Assembly: GCA_038277395.1 (NCBI GenBank)
Contig: CM076193.1
Location: forward strand, 148,045,813 to 148,109,812
Source: Dryocosmus kuriphilus
Lineage: Eukaryota > Arthropoda > Insecta > Hymenoptera > Cynipidae
Direction: 5' to 3'
Length of the DNA: 64,000 nucleotides
In this document: one piece after another, positions 32,046-45,200 of the stretch
Position numbering within the stretch: the stretch's first letter is position 1
Layout: each line of letters starts with the position of its first letter
The notes under the pieces: generated by a model
What the model was told of the DNA's origin: nothing
Seen by the model: the letters and a program-made list of their open reading frames with translations, nothing else
Database searches by the model: none
Program-made: the position numbers and the translations under genes

Positions 32046-35000
32046 CAATGTGCCGTTTCAGAAACTTATACTTTCTGAAACTTTCGGCGGGAAGTTTCAA
32101 TGAAAAGTTTCAATGCTAGTGAAATTTATGAAACTTTAGGGTTTTTAGCTACATTTATGATAATTATAGATTGGAAAATGCCTCACTTACATTTGAAATA
32201 AGCCTTTCCATATTATAAACTATATCTTCCTTTCTAAAAACTGTTAAATCTACTCAAATATTAAATAAACTGAGTCAGATCTAACATAACCTAACATAAA
32301 TACGCGAAAAAGTTTGAAATTTTGTTCATGATTTATAATAACTTAATTAAAACACTTTTAATCAATTTTTTTCATGAAACTTATTTATATTTTACATCTC
32401 ATGTAATTTTTTTTCTGTTTACCATATCTTGTAATTAAAGCTGTTTATCTTTGTTTAAAACCAGAAATTGAGATAATTAATTAAACATTGATATCATCAG
32501 TTCAGCCAATCTCTAAGCAATTTTCCAGCGATAAATAAATTATTTGTTTATGCAAATAAAATAATTTCTGAGTAATATTCGAGAAGCAATAAATAATTTT
32601 TTAATTTCGCTGCACCTGAAGAAGCGTTTACAATTATTTTAATAATTATAATCGAGAAAATTAGCGTTCGCTATTTTAAATGATTTTCAAGAGTTTAAAG
32701 AGATTTTAAAAACATTTCAAAGCGTTTTAAGAGATTTTAAAAGACTTTTTTAAATTTCAAAGGATTTCAAGCGATTTCAAGCGTTTTTAAGGAGGTCTAG
32801 GGGATTTATAAAAAAATTTTAATTGAAAGTTTTTCAAAAGATTTAAAATAATTTTTAAGAATGTTACAAAATTTAAAGAATATAAATGTAAATAGGTATT
32901 TAAAAATCTATTAAAATACTTTTTAGTTTTGGCTTAAGGCGGTATGAAGGTATGACATGAAATGTCTTGAAAATACTGGATTTTTTTTTTTAATTCTTTA
33001 AAAAACCATTGAAGTTCCTTAAAATCATTATAAATCCTTTTAAATATTCACAATTTCTTTATACCCCTCTAAAATCCCTCCAAACACCTTTAAATCGCTT
33101 TAAATCGATTGAAATCCTTTCAAACTTTTAAAAATGGTTTGAGATCTATCATTGAAATATTTTTAAAATCACTTTAAGTTCTTTAAAATCATTAAAAATT
33201 CCTTGAATTTCCTTGGAAAATTTCGTAATGCTTTAGAATCTCTAAAAGATTCCCAAAAATCATATGAAATCTCTTAAAATTCTTTAAAGTTTCTTTGAAA
33301 TCCCCTAAAATTCTTAAAATTCATTCAAAATTACCTAAATCTCTTAAAAATCCTGAAACTCATTTAAAACTTAGAAAATTTTCAAAAATCATGAGCAATA
33401 TTTAAAAATAGTTTAAAGTTTTTGAAAATACCTTATTATCCTCTGAAACTCCTAAAAATCATTTTACATCCATTAAAAATTTTATTAACATACTTTGAGA
33501 TGTTTTTGAAATCACTTTATGTTCTTAAGTATCCTTAAGAATCTCTTCAACACTTTAAAAATATTTTTAATCCCTTAAAATATCTAAAGAATTCCTAAGA
33601 ATCACTTAAAATATCTTGATATTCTTTTACGTTTCTTTGAAATATCTTGAAATTTTTCCAATGCATTCAAAATGGCTTGAAATCCCTTAAAATTGCTTTG
33701 AAGTAGTCTATTTATTTTCTATCTTATAAAATCTCTTAAAGTTCTTTAAAATCACTGAAAATATTTTGAAATTTTCGAAAATATTTTTAAAATTCCTTTA
33801 AATTCTTTTAAATCTCTTGAAATACTTTAAAATATTACAAAATCCTTTAAAATCTCTTGAAATTCCTTAAACTCTTTCGAAGTCGCTTAAAATCCATTGA
33901 AACTTTTTAAAATATTAAAAATATTTTTAAGATCACTCGAAATTCTTTAAAATCTTTCAAAATTCTTGGAAATATCTTAAAATTACTATAAATTGTTCGA
34001 AATGTCTTCGAATGTTTAAAAATTATTCGAAATTTAATAAAATACCATTAAATATTTTAAAAATCACTTCAACATCTGTAGAATGTTTTAAAATCACTCA
34101 AATTTATTTAAAATACTTTGATATACCCTAAAATCTCTTAAGAAATCAAAAAGTCACTGAAAATCTTCTAAAAATTAGTAAAAATATTTTAAAATCTATT
34201 GAGATATTTTGACATCTGCTTAAAATCGCTTTATATTCTTTAAAATTCAAAAACAACTTTTAAATACTCTACAATATTTCCAAATCACTTAAGAAATTTT
34301 AAAATATTCGTAAAAAAATTTTTGAAAAACCATTATTACTTTTAAATCTTTTTCAATTTCCTGGAAATTCTTCAAGATCATTTTAATTCCTTAAAATATT
34401 ACACGATCCTTTAAAATCTCTTGAAAAATTTTAAAATCATTTGAAGTCGCTTAAAATCCTTCCAAATTTTAAAAAATATTTTAAAATGTTTTTATGTATT
34501 TTGAAATTTTGTAAATATCATTCCAAATTCTTTTAAATACTTTAAAATATTTTTAAATTGCTTAAAATCGTTCTAAATTATTTTTTTAAATCCTTTTAAA
34601 TTTTTAATATCGTTTAAAATCCTTTGAAATTTTTTTAAAATCATTTCTTAAAATCTTTCGAAATTTATTAAAATATTTGAAAATGTTTAAAAATTTTTTC
34701 CATTTTGTTTTTAAATCACTCGAGATTGTTTAAGATCCTTCAGAATCCTTTGAAAATCCTTTAAAATCCTTCGAAATTTCTTCAAATCACTTGAAATTGT
34801 CAGAAATTTCTTAAAATTATTTGAAGTCGCTTGAAATCTTTCGAAATTTATTGAAATATTTTAAAATACATTGAAATATTTCGAAATTTTTTTCAAATCA
34901 CTCTAAATTATATAAAACCCTTTGAAATTTTTTTAAATTACTTGAAATTGTTTAAAATCCTTTCAAGTTTTTAAAAATGATTCAAAATTTTATAAAATAC

Positions 35001-35170
35001 TTTAATATATAATGTTTGTAATGTAAATAAACATTCCAAAGTATATAATTTATATACGCTAAATTTGTTAAATTTTCATATGTTTCGTCAAAAATTTCGT
35101 TGATCATAAATTTCACGTTTTGAAACTTTCAAAGTGAAAGTTTCCAAATGAAACTTTCAACGGCACATTG
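32046..35170. mobile_element. Element with CAATGTGCCGTTT ends carrying 2.3 kb of ~10-bp repeats
   Basis: Left end CAATGTGCCGTTTCAGAAACTT (32046 onward) mirrors …AAACTTTCAACGGCACATTG (to 35170). ACAGAAAT occurs just outside both ends (32035-32042 and 35174-35181), a possible 8-9-bp target duplication. There is no ORF. The interior is mostly degenerate repeat. It splits the THAP transposon. Confidence 0.65.
32690..34990 (-). repeat. Degenerate ~10-bp repeat tract inside the CAATGTGCC element
   Basis: About 2.3 kb of words such as AAATCCTTTAAAATC and TTGAAATTTTTTAAAATC. The first ~200 bp (32690-32900) run in the opposite sense (TTTAAAGAGATTTTAAAA), then the orientation flips. On the minus strand it matches the submotif of the big satellite but without a fixed long period. 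Confidence 0.75.
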
Positions 35171-35651
35171 CTAACAGAAATAGGAATTTGAAATATGTAA
35201 AAAAATTTCTTTTTTAAATATAAATTCGAAAACGAGTTTTTTTTTACTTTATACTGGTATTATTAGTGATTTTAGAGGATATAGTTTCATATGCGAACCT
35301 AAAAAAAAAATTAGTGGATGACTCTATTGTTACAGCGTTGCGCGCTTTCTTATAAAATGCATATTTCCACAGACTTTCAATAAATTGATCTAAAAATTTT
35401 TAGAAATCTTCCTTCAGTAGTAAGGAACAAATGTCTCACTGGAAGTTGTTTCAACTCTGGAGTTCCATCGATATTTTTTGTTGTCGAAACTAGAAAAACG
35501 CGGTTACCGACTGGCCTTAGTTTGAATTGAATACTATTAAACAGTATATCATTTTCAACCTTTTCGTTGTTTTGTAGGCATCCCTAGAGTATACTGTGCA
35601 CGTGTACCAAATTTCAAACAGTTTCAATAATATTTGGCCAAGATATGACGA

Positions 35652-36462
35652 AATAGAACAAAATTTAAAAAAGAGGCTTGTTTTAGAAATGATACATATT
35701 CAAAATAATAATAATTCAATAAATTTTAGAACTGACATTTATAATCTTAGTGACATATACACTAACATTATACAATTTTTAAAGTAAATATATAAATTTG
35801 TTATTTTAAATTTTCCCGCTTATTCGCAGTCCATATTATGATTATTTCACAGCTGATTTTAGTTTGCCAAAATGTAAAACTCAAAACAAGTGTTTCTTTT
35901 ATTCTTCTAAATTAAATAAAAATTCCTTTCGAAAAATGATGTTGGTAAGTTAAACTTTATATCTAAAATATATACTACAATTTTCATTTACTTTAAATCA
36001 TTTAAATTTATTTAACCTTAAATTTTTTTCTCTTATTCACAGAATTAAAATTCGAAAAAGGTTACCTAACCTAAAAATACACAATGAATATAATGTGACT
36101 TTAAAAAACAATCTTTTATATCTTTCGGATATCACTCACTTCAAAATGTCGAATTTTTTACTATCTACGCTTGTTCATTAATAATGCTAAGACACTGCTA
36201 TTTTAAAATGTTGTCAGGTAAATATTGCTAATTATACATATGATAGACACACTAACCTCATCGATATCTTCAATATATGTTTTTTAATTTTCTATGTATT
36301 TAGTCTTGATAAGGACCAAAGATATGGTCGAAACGTCGACAAAACACTTATCAGAAGATAATTTTTTTTTGAATAAAAACTATTCTCTTCACTTAACATC
36401 TAACAAAATACCAGAAAGGCCATACCCTACTCTATTCAATTACTGGTAACATCGAAATATTA
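35652..36462 (+). mobile_element. PLE-4: 5'-truncated Penelope-like element
   Basis: Flanked by ATATGACGA (35643-35651 and 36463-36471); the opposite arm of the THAP transposon shows the empty site. It begins with the last ~45 codons of a GIY-YIG ORF (KKRLVLEMIHIQ…TNIIQFLK, stop about 35785), close to the PLE-2 C-terminus, followed by a 3' repeat with a hammerhead. It is 811 bp in all. Confidence 0.85.
36303..36340 (+). ncRNA. Hammerhead-like motif with U3-A8 core pair (lineage F6)
   Basis: Helix I GUC (36303-36305) / GAC (36338-36340) with three further A-U pairs after one mismatch. Core U3 U4 G5 A6 U7 A8 A9 at 36306-36312, extra G 36313, stem II GACC 36314-36317 / GGUC 36326-36329, loop AAAGATAT, GAAA, CGU, C17 at 36337. 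Its sequence outside the core differs from lineage F5, yet it has the same paired change at positions 3 and 8. Confidence 0.65.
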
Positions 36463-36625
36463 ATATGACGATTTATATTTTAAAAACTTATTGATTTTGA
36501 GGTTATAAGTTTGTCAGGTTTTCTTTTTTAGTATTAAAATTAATCATCGGGCAGGAAAAGTGCAAAGAGTCTTGTCATTCTCTACAAGCCTATATTATAA
36601 AAAAATTAATTTCGCGAGTTTAGAA

Positions 36626-38130
36626 ATTTCCATTGGAGACCATTGGACAATAATTTGCGCGTTTTTCGAGCGTTGGACGAGTTATTGAATTCGATAGCTC
36701 AAATATTATCCATTTCTTTCTATTAAAAAAACAAAATTATCCCAATTTAAAAAAACATATATATAGTTAACATTTAGCTCAGTATAACGTTTTTAAAAAA
36801 ACCTCATTTTCTTGACGTTTTTTCTCAGATTTTTTGCGATTATCTCAGGAAACTTTTGACCTACCGCAGAAATAAGTTCGTTAGATTTAGCGTCAAAAAT
36901 GAATGGAAATCATGTATCACTTTTTGTTAAAAAATTTTTCTAGATCCACTTGTAGCGCGAATTCTAGTTTTGAGAAAAAACACTTTGGAGTCGAATTTAG
37001 TACAAAAAACTACTTCGGAAATGACCTCCCATTTTATGGACATATAGGTCGTATTTTGTTGTACAGTGTCCTTTTTTAAAAAGAATACATTTTTATTTTC
37101 ATTTTTATAAAAGTCTAAGTTTCAAATGTTTCAAAACTGGAAAATTATAGAGACGTCAAGTGTTGGAGATAGTAACAAGGTATCATTACAGGTTCATTAC
37201 CTTTTCGTTTCCTCTCGAAAATCGGATGTGACGTAAATTTGAAGGTAAACACTTAAGCTCATTTATCACACGGTCTGGTTTTACTGCCGAAATTGGTGCG
37301 ACCACACCTTTCTTCAGAAAATTTAACTGATCTCTCGATTTTCCAGGCCCTCTTCTAAATCTTCGAGATCTCAGGTCCTAATGATTTTTCTCACCACTCC
37401 CATCTCGCTCAACGCTTTCGTCCCGGCTCGTTTTTCGCAACATTCTCAAATTAATTCTGACACCCCGGCTCTAATTTCAATCACTGAAAGGAAGAAAATC
37501 CCTTTTTGTTATTCAGAACCAAAATTTAAATATTATTTTTCAATTTTCGAGATAAATTCCTGGCGAAATTAAAATTACATTAAGAAAATGAGCTGAACAT
37601 ATCTCACTCACGACATCTCGTCTATTATTTTTCGCCAAGCTTTATTTTTTTTCTGAAATTTTTTCACCTAATTTACCGTTGAAAATCAAGCGTGTCTGTG
37701 GATATTGTTGACGAAGAGGGAGACGCCTTACACCGAAAATTGAGATTGGACTCGACGCCTTTTTCACGCGCGCCAATCCTTAACAATCGCTTGAATCACT
37801 CTGATTACTTTTTTCTTAAAATCTTAATTACTGAAAAACCCTGCCCAATTTGATGCGCTCCCATGTCTAAAATACATACTATGCACCATTTTTCTTTTAT
37901 CAGGCAAACATTTTTTTTACAATCTTCTAGTTATCCATTTTTTACTCTTTCTTGTTAGGAGGGACCTTGAGACGTAACTATCGTCTCGCCGAAAATGGGT
38001 GATCCAATTAAAATAAATGATTGAAATACATATTTATTGATTAAAACTGTTTTTTTTTGCGTCTGAAGTTTTTTTTATCATTTTTCTTTTCAGTGTCTTA
38101 AAATAGTTCGCCGACTTCGAAAAGGCGCAT
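36626..38130. other. No gene recognised; possibly single-copy host sequence
   Basis: About 1.5 kb with no repeat partner in the window. The segment 37180-37800 has a more balanced composition. A hairpin GAGACG-TAACTAT-CGTCTC lies near 37971-37989. An open frame 37381-37572 shows no domain. Confidence 0.4.
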
Positions 38131-38139
38131 GAATATTCC

Positions 38140-38410
38140 CCAAATTTCATTTCACCGTAATTAAAGTTACCCAAAGTCATTGGTCATAATTCGCGTTTAC
38201 CTTAAATATAATTTAACCTAATTCTTATATGTTCTAATTGTTATTTGTCATAAATTGTCCTTGCTATAATTCCCATTCAACACACTTTTTATTTATCCGA
38301 ATTACTATTTGTCATGAATTTTATTTTCCATAATTTCCTTTAAAACAAATTTCTAGTTCAACGAATTGTCATTTGCCATAATATTTATTTTTCCAAATAG
38401 CCATTTAACG
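38140..38410. repeat. Degenerate minisatellite, ATTTGTCATAATT type
   Basis: Words such as ATTTGTCATAAATT, CTATAATTCCCATT and ATTTGCCATAAT recur about every 20-25 bp. A few related words occur at 63405-63440. Non-coding. Confidence 0.5.
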
Positions 38411-38819
38411 AGTATGAGAGTATAATTCAGAATATGCTCAATCTTGATGTGCTTTGAGAATTAAATGAGAATTTATGAGCATTTTAAATTAGGGCTTAAA
38501 AAATAGTATCTTCTTTTTTTATTAACTTTTTCAAAGCAAAAATGTGTTCTTTTGTACATTTTACGTTTTATTCGAAATTTTAATCGCTTAAATAGCTAAA
38601 TTCATTCAAAATTACTCAGAAGATAATTAAATTTTTTGAATTTCGCGCGGAAATGTATCGCTTAAAATTAGAAAGGGCGCTAAATTCAAATTATAAAGGA
38701 ACTCAAAGTAATAGAAAACATAGTTTTTTATTTTATATGATCGCCCAGCATTTCAAAGACTTCAAGTGATTTCTACTTATTTCAGTAGACTTTTTACTTG
38801 TGGATTTAAGGTAACTTAT

Positions 38820-39262
38820 AAGCTTTCGTTTATTTAAAAAATATCTGCAAATTTGCTTTAAAACATTTTTTGATAAGACGTACATTCTTTGTTTTATTGG
38901 TCAACAATAATATTAATAAAAATGAAGAATTCAATTTTTTTCGCCAAACTGTGCGGGATACGAAAAAAATGTTACGGGACAAAGTTATTCACCTTAAAAA
39001 TATCTATTACAGTTTCTATCATTTTTTGATGAGATGCATAATTTTTTAGTTATTCGTGAAAAATGTTATTAAATATATAGAATCTGCTTTTCAAGGAAAC
39101 TATGCGCGATACGAAGAAAATGTTAAGACGTGAAGTTGTTTATCTCAAAAAGACCTACAAATTTATTTTCAAATTTTTTTTGATGGGACGCATATTTTCC
39201 GTTTCAATCGCGAAAAATGCAAACAAAATTTTTAGAAAAAAAATTATTTGTCCCAAAAAGGA
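38820..39262 (+). repeat. Composite repeat, copy E (partial, ~145-bp units)
   Basis: Contains ATCTGCAAATTTGCTTTAAAACATTTTTTGATAAG-like units and TTATTCGTGAAAAATGTTATTAAATATA, matching 5840-5930. It has neither the GTC module nor the hairpin end. It abuts the satellite directly. Confidence 0.7.
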
Positions 39263-42200
39263 TTATATAATTTCTTTGGACCTTTTCTGCGGATTTCAAT
39301 GATTTCAAGGGATATGAAAGAATTCAAAAAATTTCAAAGGATTTGGAAGATTTTAAATTATTTTAGAAGATTCCAAAGAAAGTCAAGAGATTCTAAAGTA
39401 CTTCCACGGATTTCGAGGAATTTCGAAAGATTTCGAAATACTTGAAGGTATTTTAAGAGATTTTGAAGGACTTTAATGAATATTAAGGCTTTTTAAAGGA
39501 TTTCACGAGATTTGAAAGATTTTAAGGTATTTTAACTGATTTCAAAGAATTTCTAGAGACTTAGAAAATTTCAAAGGATTTCAGATAATTTTTTAGTATA
39601 TTTCCAAAGATTTCAATGGATTTTGAGGTATTTACAGGAATTTAAAAAGATTTAATGGATTTTACTGAATTCTCAAGGAAATCAGCGAGATTCTAGAGAA
39701 ATTTAAGGGGTTTCAACGAATTTCTGCGGATTTCAACGATTTCAACGGATATGAAGGAATTAAAAAAATTCCAAAGGATTTGGAAGATTTTAAGTTATTT
39801 TCGAAGATTCCAAAGAAATTCAATAGAATCTAAAGTATTTCCACGGATTTCGAGGAATTTCGGAAGATTTCGAAACACTTGAAGGGATTTTAGTGGATTT
39901 TAAAGATTTCCCAGCATTTCCGGAAATTTTAAAGGATTTCAATAGATTTTGAAGGACTTTAAAGAATTTTAAGGCTCTTTAAAGGATTTCACGAGATTTG
40001 AAAGATTTTAAGGTATTTTAACTGATTCCAAAGAATTTATAGAGATTTAGAAAATTTCAAAGGATTTCAGAAATTTTTTTAGTATATTTCCAAAGATTTC
40101 AATGGATTTTAAGGTATTTACAGGAATTTAACAAGATTTAAGGGATTTTACTGAATTCTCAAGGATATCAGCGAGATTTTAGAGAAATTTAAGGGGCTTC
40201 AACGAATTTCTGCGGATTTCAACGATTTCAACGGATATAGGGAATTAAAAAAATTCCAAAGGATTTGGAATATTTTAAGTTATTTTAGTAGATTCCAAAG
40301 AAATTCAATAGATTCTAAAGTATTTCCACGATTTCGAGGAATTTCGAAAGATTTCGAAATACTTGAAAGGATTTTAGTGGATTTTAAAGATTTCCCAGCA
40401 TTTCCGGAAATTTTAAAGGATTTCAATAGATTTTGAAGGACTTTAAGGAATTTTGAGGCTCTTTAAAGGATCTCACGAGATTTGAAAAATTTTAAGGTAT
40501 TTTAACTGATTCCAAAGAATTTCTAGAGATTTAGAAAATTTGAAAGGATTTCAGAAAATTTTTTGGTATATTTCCAAAGATTTCAATGGATTTTAAGGTA
40601 TTTACAGGAATTTAACAAGATTTAAGGGATTTTAATGAATTCTCAAGGATATCAGCGAGATTTTAGAGAAATTTAAGGGGCTTCAACGAATTTCTCCGGA
40701 TTTCAACGATTTCAACGGATATGAAGGAATTAAAAAAAATTCCAAAGGATATGGAAGATTTTAAGTTATTTCAGAAGATTCCAAAGAAATTCCATAGATT
40801 CTAAAGTATTTCCACGATTTCGAGGAATTTCGAAAGATTTCGAAATAGTTGAAGGGATTTTAGTGGATTTTAAAGATTTCCCAGCATTTCCGGAAATTTT
40901 AAAGGATTTCAATAGATTTTGAAGGACTTTAAGGAATTTTGAGGCTCTTTAAAGGATTTCACGAGATTTGAAAGATTTTAAGGTATTTTAACTGATTCCA
41001 AAGAATTTCTAGAGATTTAGAAAATTTGAGAAAGGATTTCAGAAAACTTTTTGGTATATTTCCAAAGATTTCAATGGATTTTAAGGCATTTACAGGAATT
41101 TAACAAGATTTAATGGATTTTACTGAAGTCTCAAGGATATCAGCGAGATTCTAGAGAAATGTAAGGGCTTTCAACGAATTTCTGCGGATTTCAACGATTT
41201 CAACGGATATGAGGGAATTTAAAAAATGCCAAAGGATTTGGAAGATTTTAAGTTATTTTAGTAGATTCCAAAGAAATTCAATAGATTCTAAAGTATTTCC
41301 ACGATTTCGAGGAATTTCGAAAGATTTCGAAATACTTGAAGGGATTTTAGTGGATTTTAAAGATTTCCCAGCATTTCCGGAAATTTTAAAGGATTTCAAT
41401 AGATTTTGAAGGACTTTAAAGAATTTTAAGGCTCTTTAAAGGATTTCACGAGATTTGAAAGATTTTGAGGTATTTTAACTGATTCCAAAGAATTTATAGA
41501 GATTTAGAAAATTTAAAAGGATTTCAGAAAATTTTTTAGTATATTTCCAAAGATTTCAATGGATTTTAAGGTATTTACAGGAATTTAACAAGATTTAAGG
41601 GATTTTACTGAATTCTCAAGGATATCAGCGAGATTTTAGAGAAATTTAAGGGGCTTCAACGAATTTCTGCGGATTTCAACGATTTCAACGGATATGAGGG
41701 AATTTAAAAAATGCCAAAGGATTTGGAAGATTTTAAGTTATTTTAGTAGATTCCAAAGAAATTCAATAGATTCTAAAGTATTTCCACGATTTCGAGGAAT
41801 TTCGAAAGATTTCGAAATACTTGAAGGGATTTTAGTGGATTTTAAAGATTTCCCAGCATTTCCGGAAATTTTAAAGGATTTCAATAGATTTTGAAGGACT
41901 TTAAAGAATTTTAAGGCTCTTTAAAGGATTTCACGAGATTTGAAAGATTTTGAGGTATTTTAACTAATTCCAAAGAATTTATAGAGATTTAGAAAATTTC
42001 AAAGGATTTCAGAAAATTTTTTAGTATATTTCCAAAGATTTCAATGGATTTTAAGGTATTTACAGGAATTTAACAAGATTTAAGGGATTTTACTGAATTC
42101 TCAAGGATATCAGCGAGATTTTAGAGAAATTTAAGGGGCTTCAACGAATTTCTGCGGATTTCAACGATTTCAACGGATATGAGGGAATTTAAAAAAATGC

Positions 42201-45200
42201 CAAAGGATTTGAAAGATTTTAAGTTATTTTAGTAGATTCCAAAGAAATTCAATAGATTCTAAAGTATTTCCACGATTTCGAGGAATTTCGAAAGATTTCG
42301 AAATACTTGAAGGGATTTTAGTGGATTTTAAAGATTTCCCAGCATTTCCGGAAATTTTAAAGAATTTCAATAGATTTTGAAGGACTTTAAAGAATTTTAA
42401 GGCTCTTTAAAGGATTTCACGAGATTTGAAAGATTTTAAGGTATTTTAACTGATTCCAAAGAATTTATGGAGATTTAGAAAATTTCAAAGGATTTCAGAA
42501 ATTTTTTTTAGCATATTTCCAAAGATTTCAATGGATTTTAAGGTATTTACAGGAATTTAACAAGATTTAAGGGATTTTACTGAATTCTCAAGGATATCAG
42601 CGAGATTTTAGAGAAATTTAAGGGGCTTCAACGAATTTCTGCGGATTTCAACGATTTCAACGGATATAGGGAATTAAAAAAATTCCAAAGGATTTGGAAT
42701 ATTTTAAGTTATTTTAGTAGATTCCAAAGAAATTCAATAGATTCTAAAGTATTTCCACGATTTCGAGGAATTTCGAAAGATTTCGAAATACTTGAAAGGA
42801 TTTTAGTGGATTTTAAAGATTTCCCAGCATTTCCGGAAATTTTAAAGGATTTCAATAGATTTTGAAGGACTTTAAGGAATTTTAAGGCTCTTTAAAGGAT
42901 TTCACGAGATTTGAAAAATTTTAAGGTATTTTAACTGATTCCAAAGAATTTCTAGAGATTTAGAAAATTTGAAAGGATTTCAGAAAATTTTTTGGTATAT
43001 TTCCAAAGATTTCAATGGATTTTAAGGTATTTACAGGAATTTAACAAGATTTAAGGGATTTTAATGAATTCTCAAGGATATCAGCGAGATTTTAGAGAAA
43101 TTTAAGGGGCTTCAACGAATTTCTCCGGATTTCAACGATTTCAACGGATATGAAGGAATTAAAAAAATTGCAAAGGATATGGAAGATTTTAAGTTATTTC
43201 AGAAGATTCCAAAGAAATTCCATAGATTCTAAAGTATTTCCACGATTTCGAGGAATTTCGAAAGATTTCGAAATAGTTGAAGGGATTTTAGTGGATTTTA
43301 AAGATTTCCCAGCATTTCCGGAAATTTTAAAGGATTTCAATAGATTTTGAAGGACTTTAAAGAATTTTAAGGCTCTTTAAAGGATTTCACGAGATTTGAA
43401 AGATTTTAAGGTATTTTAACTGATTCCAAAGAATTTATAGAGATTTAGAAAATTTCAAAGGATTTCAGAAATTTTTTTAGTATATTTCCAAAGATTTCAA
43501 TGGATTTTAAGGTATTTACAGGAATTTAAAAAGATTTAATGGATTTTTACTGAATTCTCAAGGAAATCAGCGAGATTCTAGAGAAATTTAAGGGGTTTCA
43601 ACGAATTTCTGCGGATTTCAACGATTTCAACGGATATGAAGGAATTAAAAAAATTCCAAAGGATTTGGAAGATTTTAAGTTATTTTCGAAGATTCCAAAG
43701 AAATTCAATAGAATCTAAAGCATTTCCACGGATTTCGAGGAATTTCGGAAAGATTTCGAAATACTTGAAGGGATTTTAGTGGATTTTAAAGATTTCCCAG
43801 CATTTCCGGAAATTTTAAAGGATTTCAATAGATTTTGAAGGACTTTAAAGAATTTTAAGGCTCTTTAAAGGATTTCACGAGATTTGAAAGATTTTAAGGT
43901 ATTTTAACTGATTCCAAAGAATTTATAGAGATTTAGAAAATTTCAAAGGATTTCAGAAATTTTTTTAGTATATTTCCAAAGATTTCAATGGATTTTAAGG
44001 TATTTACAGGAATTTAACAAGATTTAAGGGATTTTACTGAATTCTCAAGGATATCAGCGAGATTTTAGAGAAATTTAAGGGGCTTCAACGAATTTCTGCG
44101 GATTTCAACGATTTCAACGGATATAGGGAATTAAAAAAATTCCAAAGGATTTGGAATATTTTAAGTTATTTTAGTAGATTCCAAAGAAATTCAATAGATT
44201 CTAAAGTATTTCCACGATTTCGAGGAATTTCGAAAGATTTCGAAATACTTGAAAGGATTTTAGTGGATTTTAAAGATTTCCCAGCATTTCCGGAAATTTT
44301 AAAGGATTTCAATAGATTTTGAAGGACTTTAAGGAATTTTAAGGCTCTTTAAAGGATTTCACGAGATTTGAAAAATTTTAAGGTATTTTAACTGATTCCA
44401 AAGAATTTCTAGAGATTTAGAAAATTTGAAAGGATTTCAGAAAAATTTTTTGGTATATTTCCAAAGATTTCAATGGATTTTAAGGTATTTACAGGAATTT
44501 AACAAGATTTAAGGGATTTTAATGAATTCTCAAGGATATCAGCGAGATTTTAGAGAAATTTAAGGGGCTTCAACGAATTTCTGCGGATTTCAACGATTTC
44601 AACGGATATAGGGAATTAAAAAAATTCCAAAGGATTTGGAATATTTTAAGTTATTTTAGTAGATTCCAAAGAAATTCAATAGATTCTAAAGTATTTCCAC
44701 GATTTCGAGGAATTTCGAAAGATTTCGAAATACTTGAAAGGATTTTAGTGGATTTTAAAGATTTCCCAGCATTTCCGGAAATTTTAAAGGATTTCAATAG
44801 ATTTTGAAGGACTTTAAAGAATTTTAAGGCTCTTTAAAGGATTTCACGAGATTTGAAAGATTTTAAGGTATTTTAACTGATTCCAAAGAATTTCTAGAGA
44901 TTTAGAAAATTTCAAAGGATTTCAGAAAATTTTTTGGTATATTTCCAAAGATTTCAATGGATTTTAAGGTATTTACAGGAATTTAACAAGATTTAAGGGA
45001 TTTTAATGAATTCTCAAGGATATCAGCGAGATATTTTTAGAGAAATTTAAGGGGCTTCAACGAATTTCTGCAGATTTCAACGATTTCAACGGATATGAGG
45101 GAATTAAAAAAATTCCAAAGGATATGGAAGATTTTAAGTTATTTCAGTAGATTCCAAAGAAATTCCAATAGATTCTAAAGTATTTCCACGATTTCGAGGA

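Larger units (their letters stand above)
30138..36625 (-). mobile_element. THAP-domain DNA transposon with long inverted repeats, twice invaded
   Basis: The left arm (about 30138-30620) and right arm (about 35310-36625, excluding PLE-4) are inverted copies, for example CCAGTCGGTAACC at 30387 against GGTTACCGACTGG at 35502, and AACCTCAAAATCAATAAG at 30221 against its mirror near 36495. It encodes a two-exon THAP protein fragment on the minus strand. It has been invaded by a 3.1-kb element (32046-35170) and by PLE-4 (35652-36462). Host element length without these is about 2.5 kb, too short for a full transposase. Confidence 0.7.

Noticed and set aside
37971..37989. GAGACG/CGTCTC hairpin followed by GCCGAAAAT as another hammerhead
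   Set aside because: The required seven-base core is absent before the stem and GAAA is not joined directly to it.
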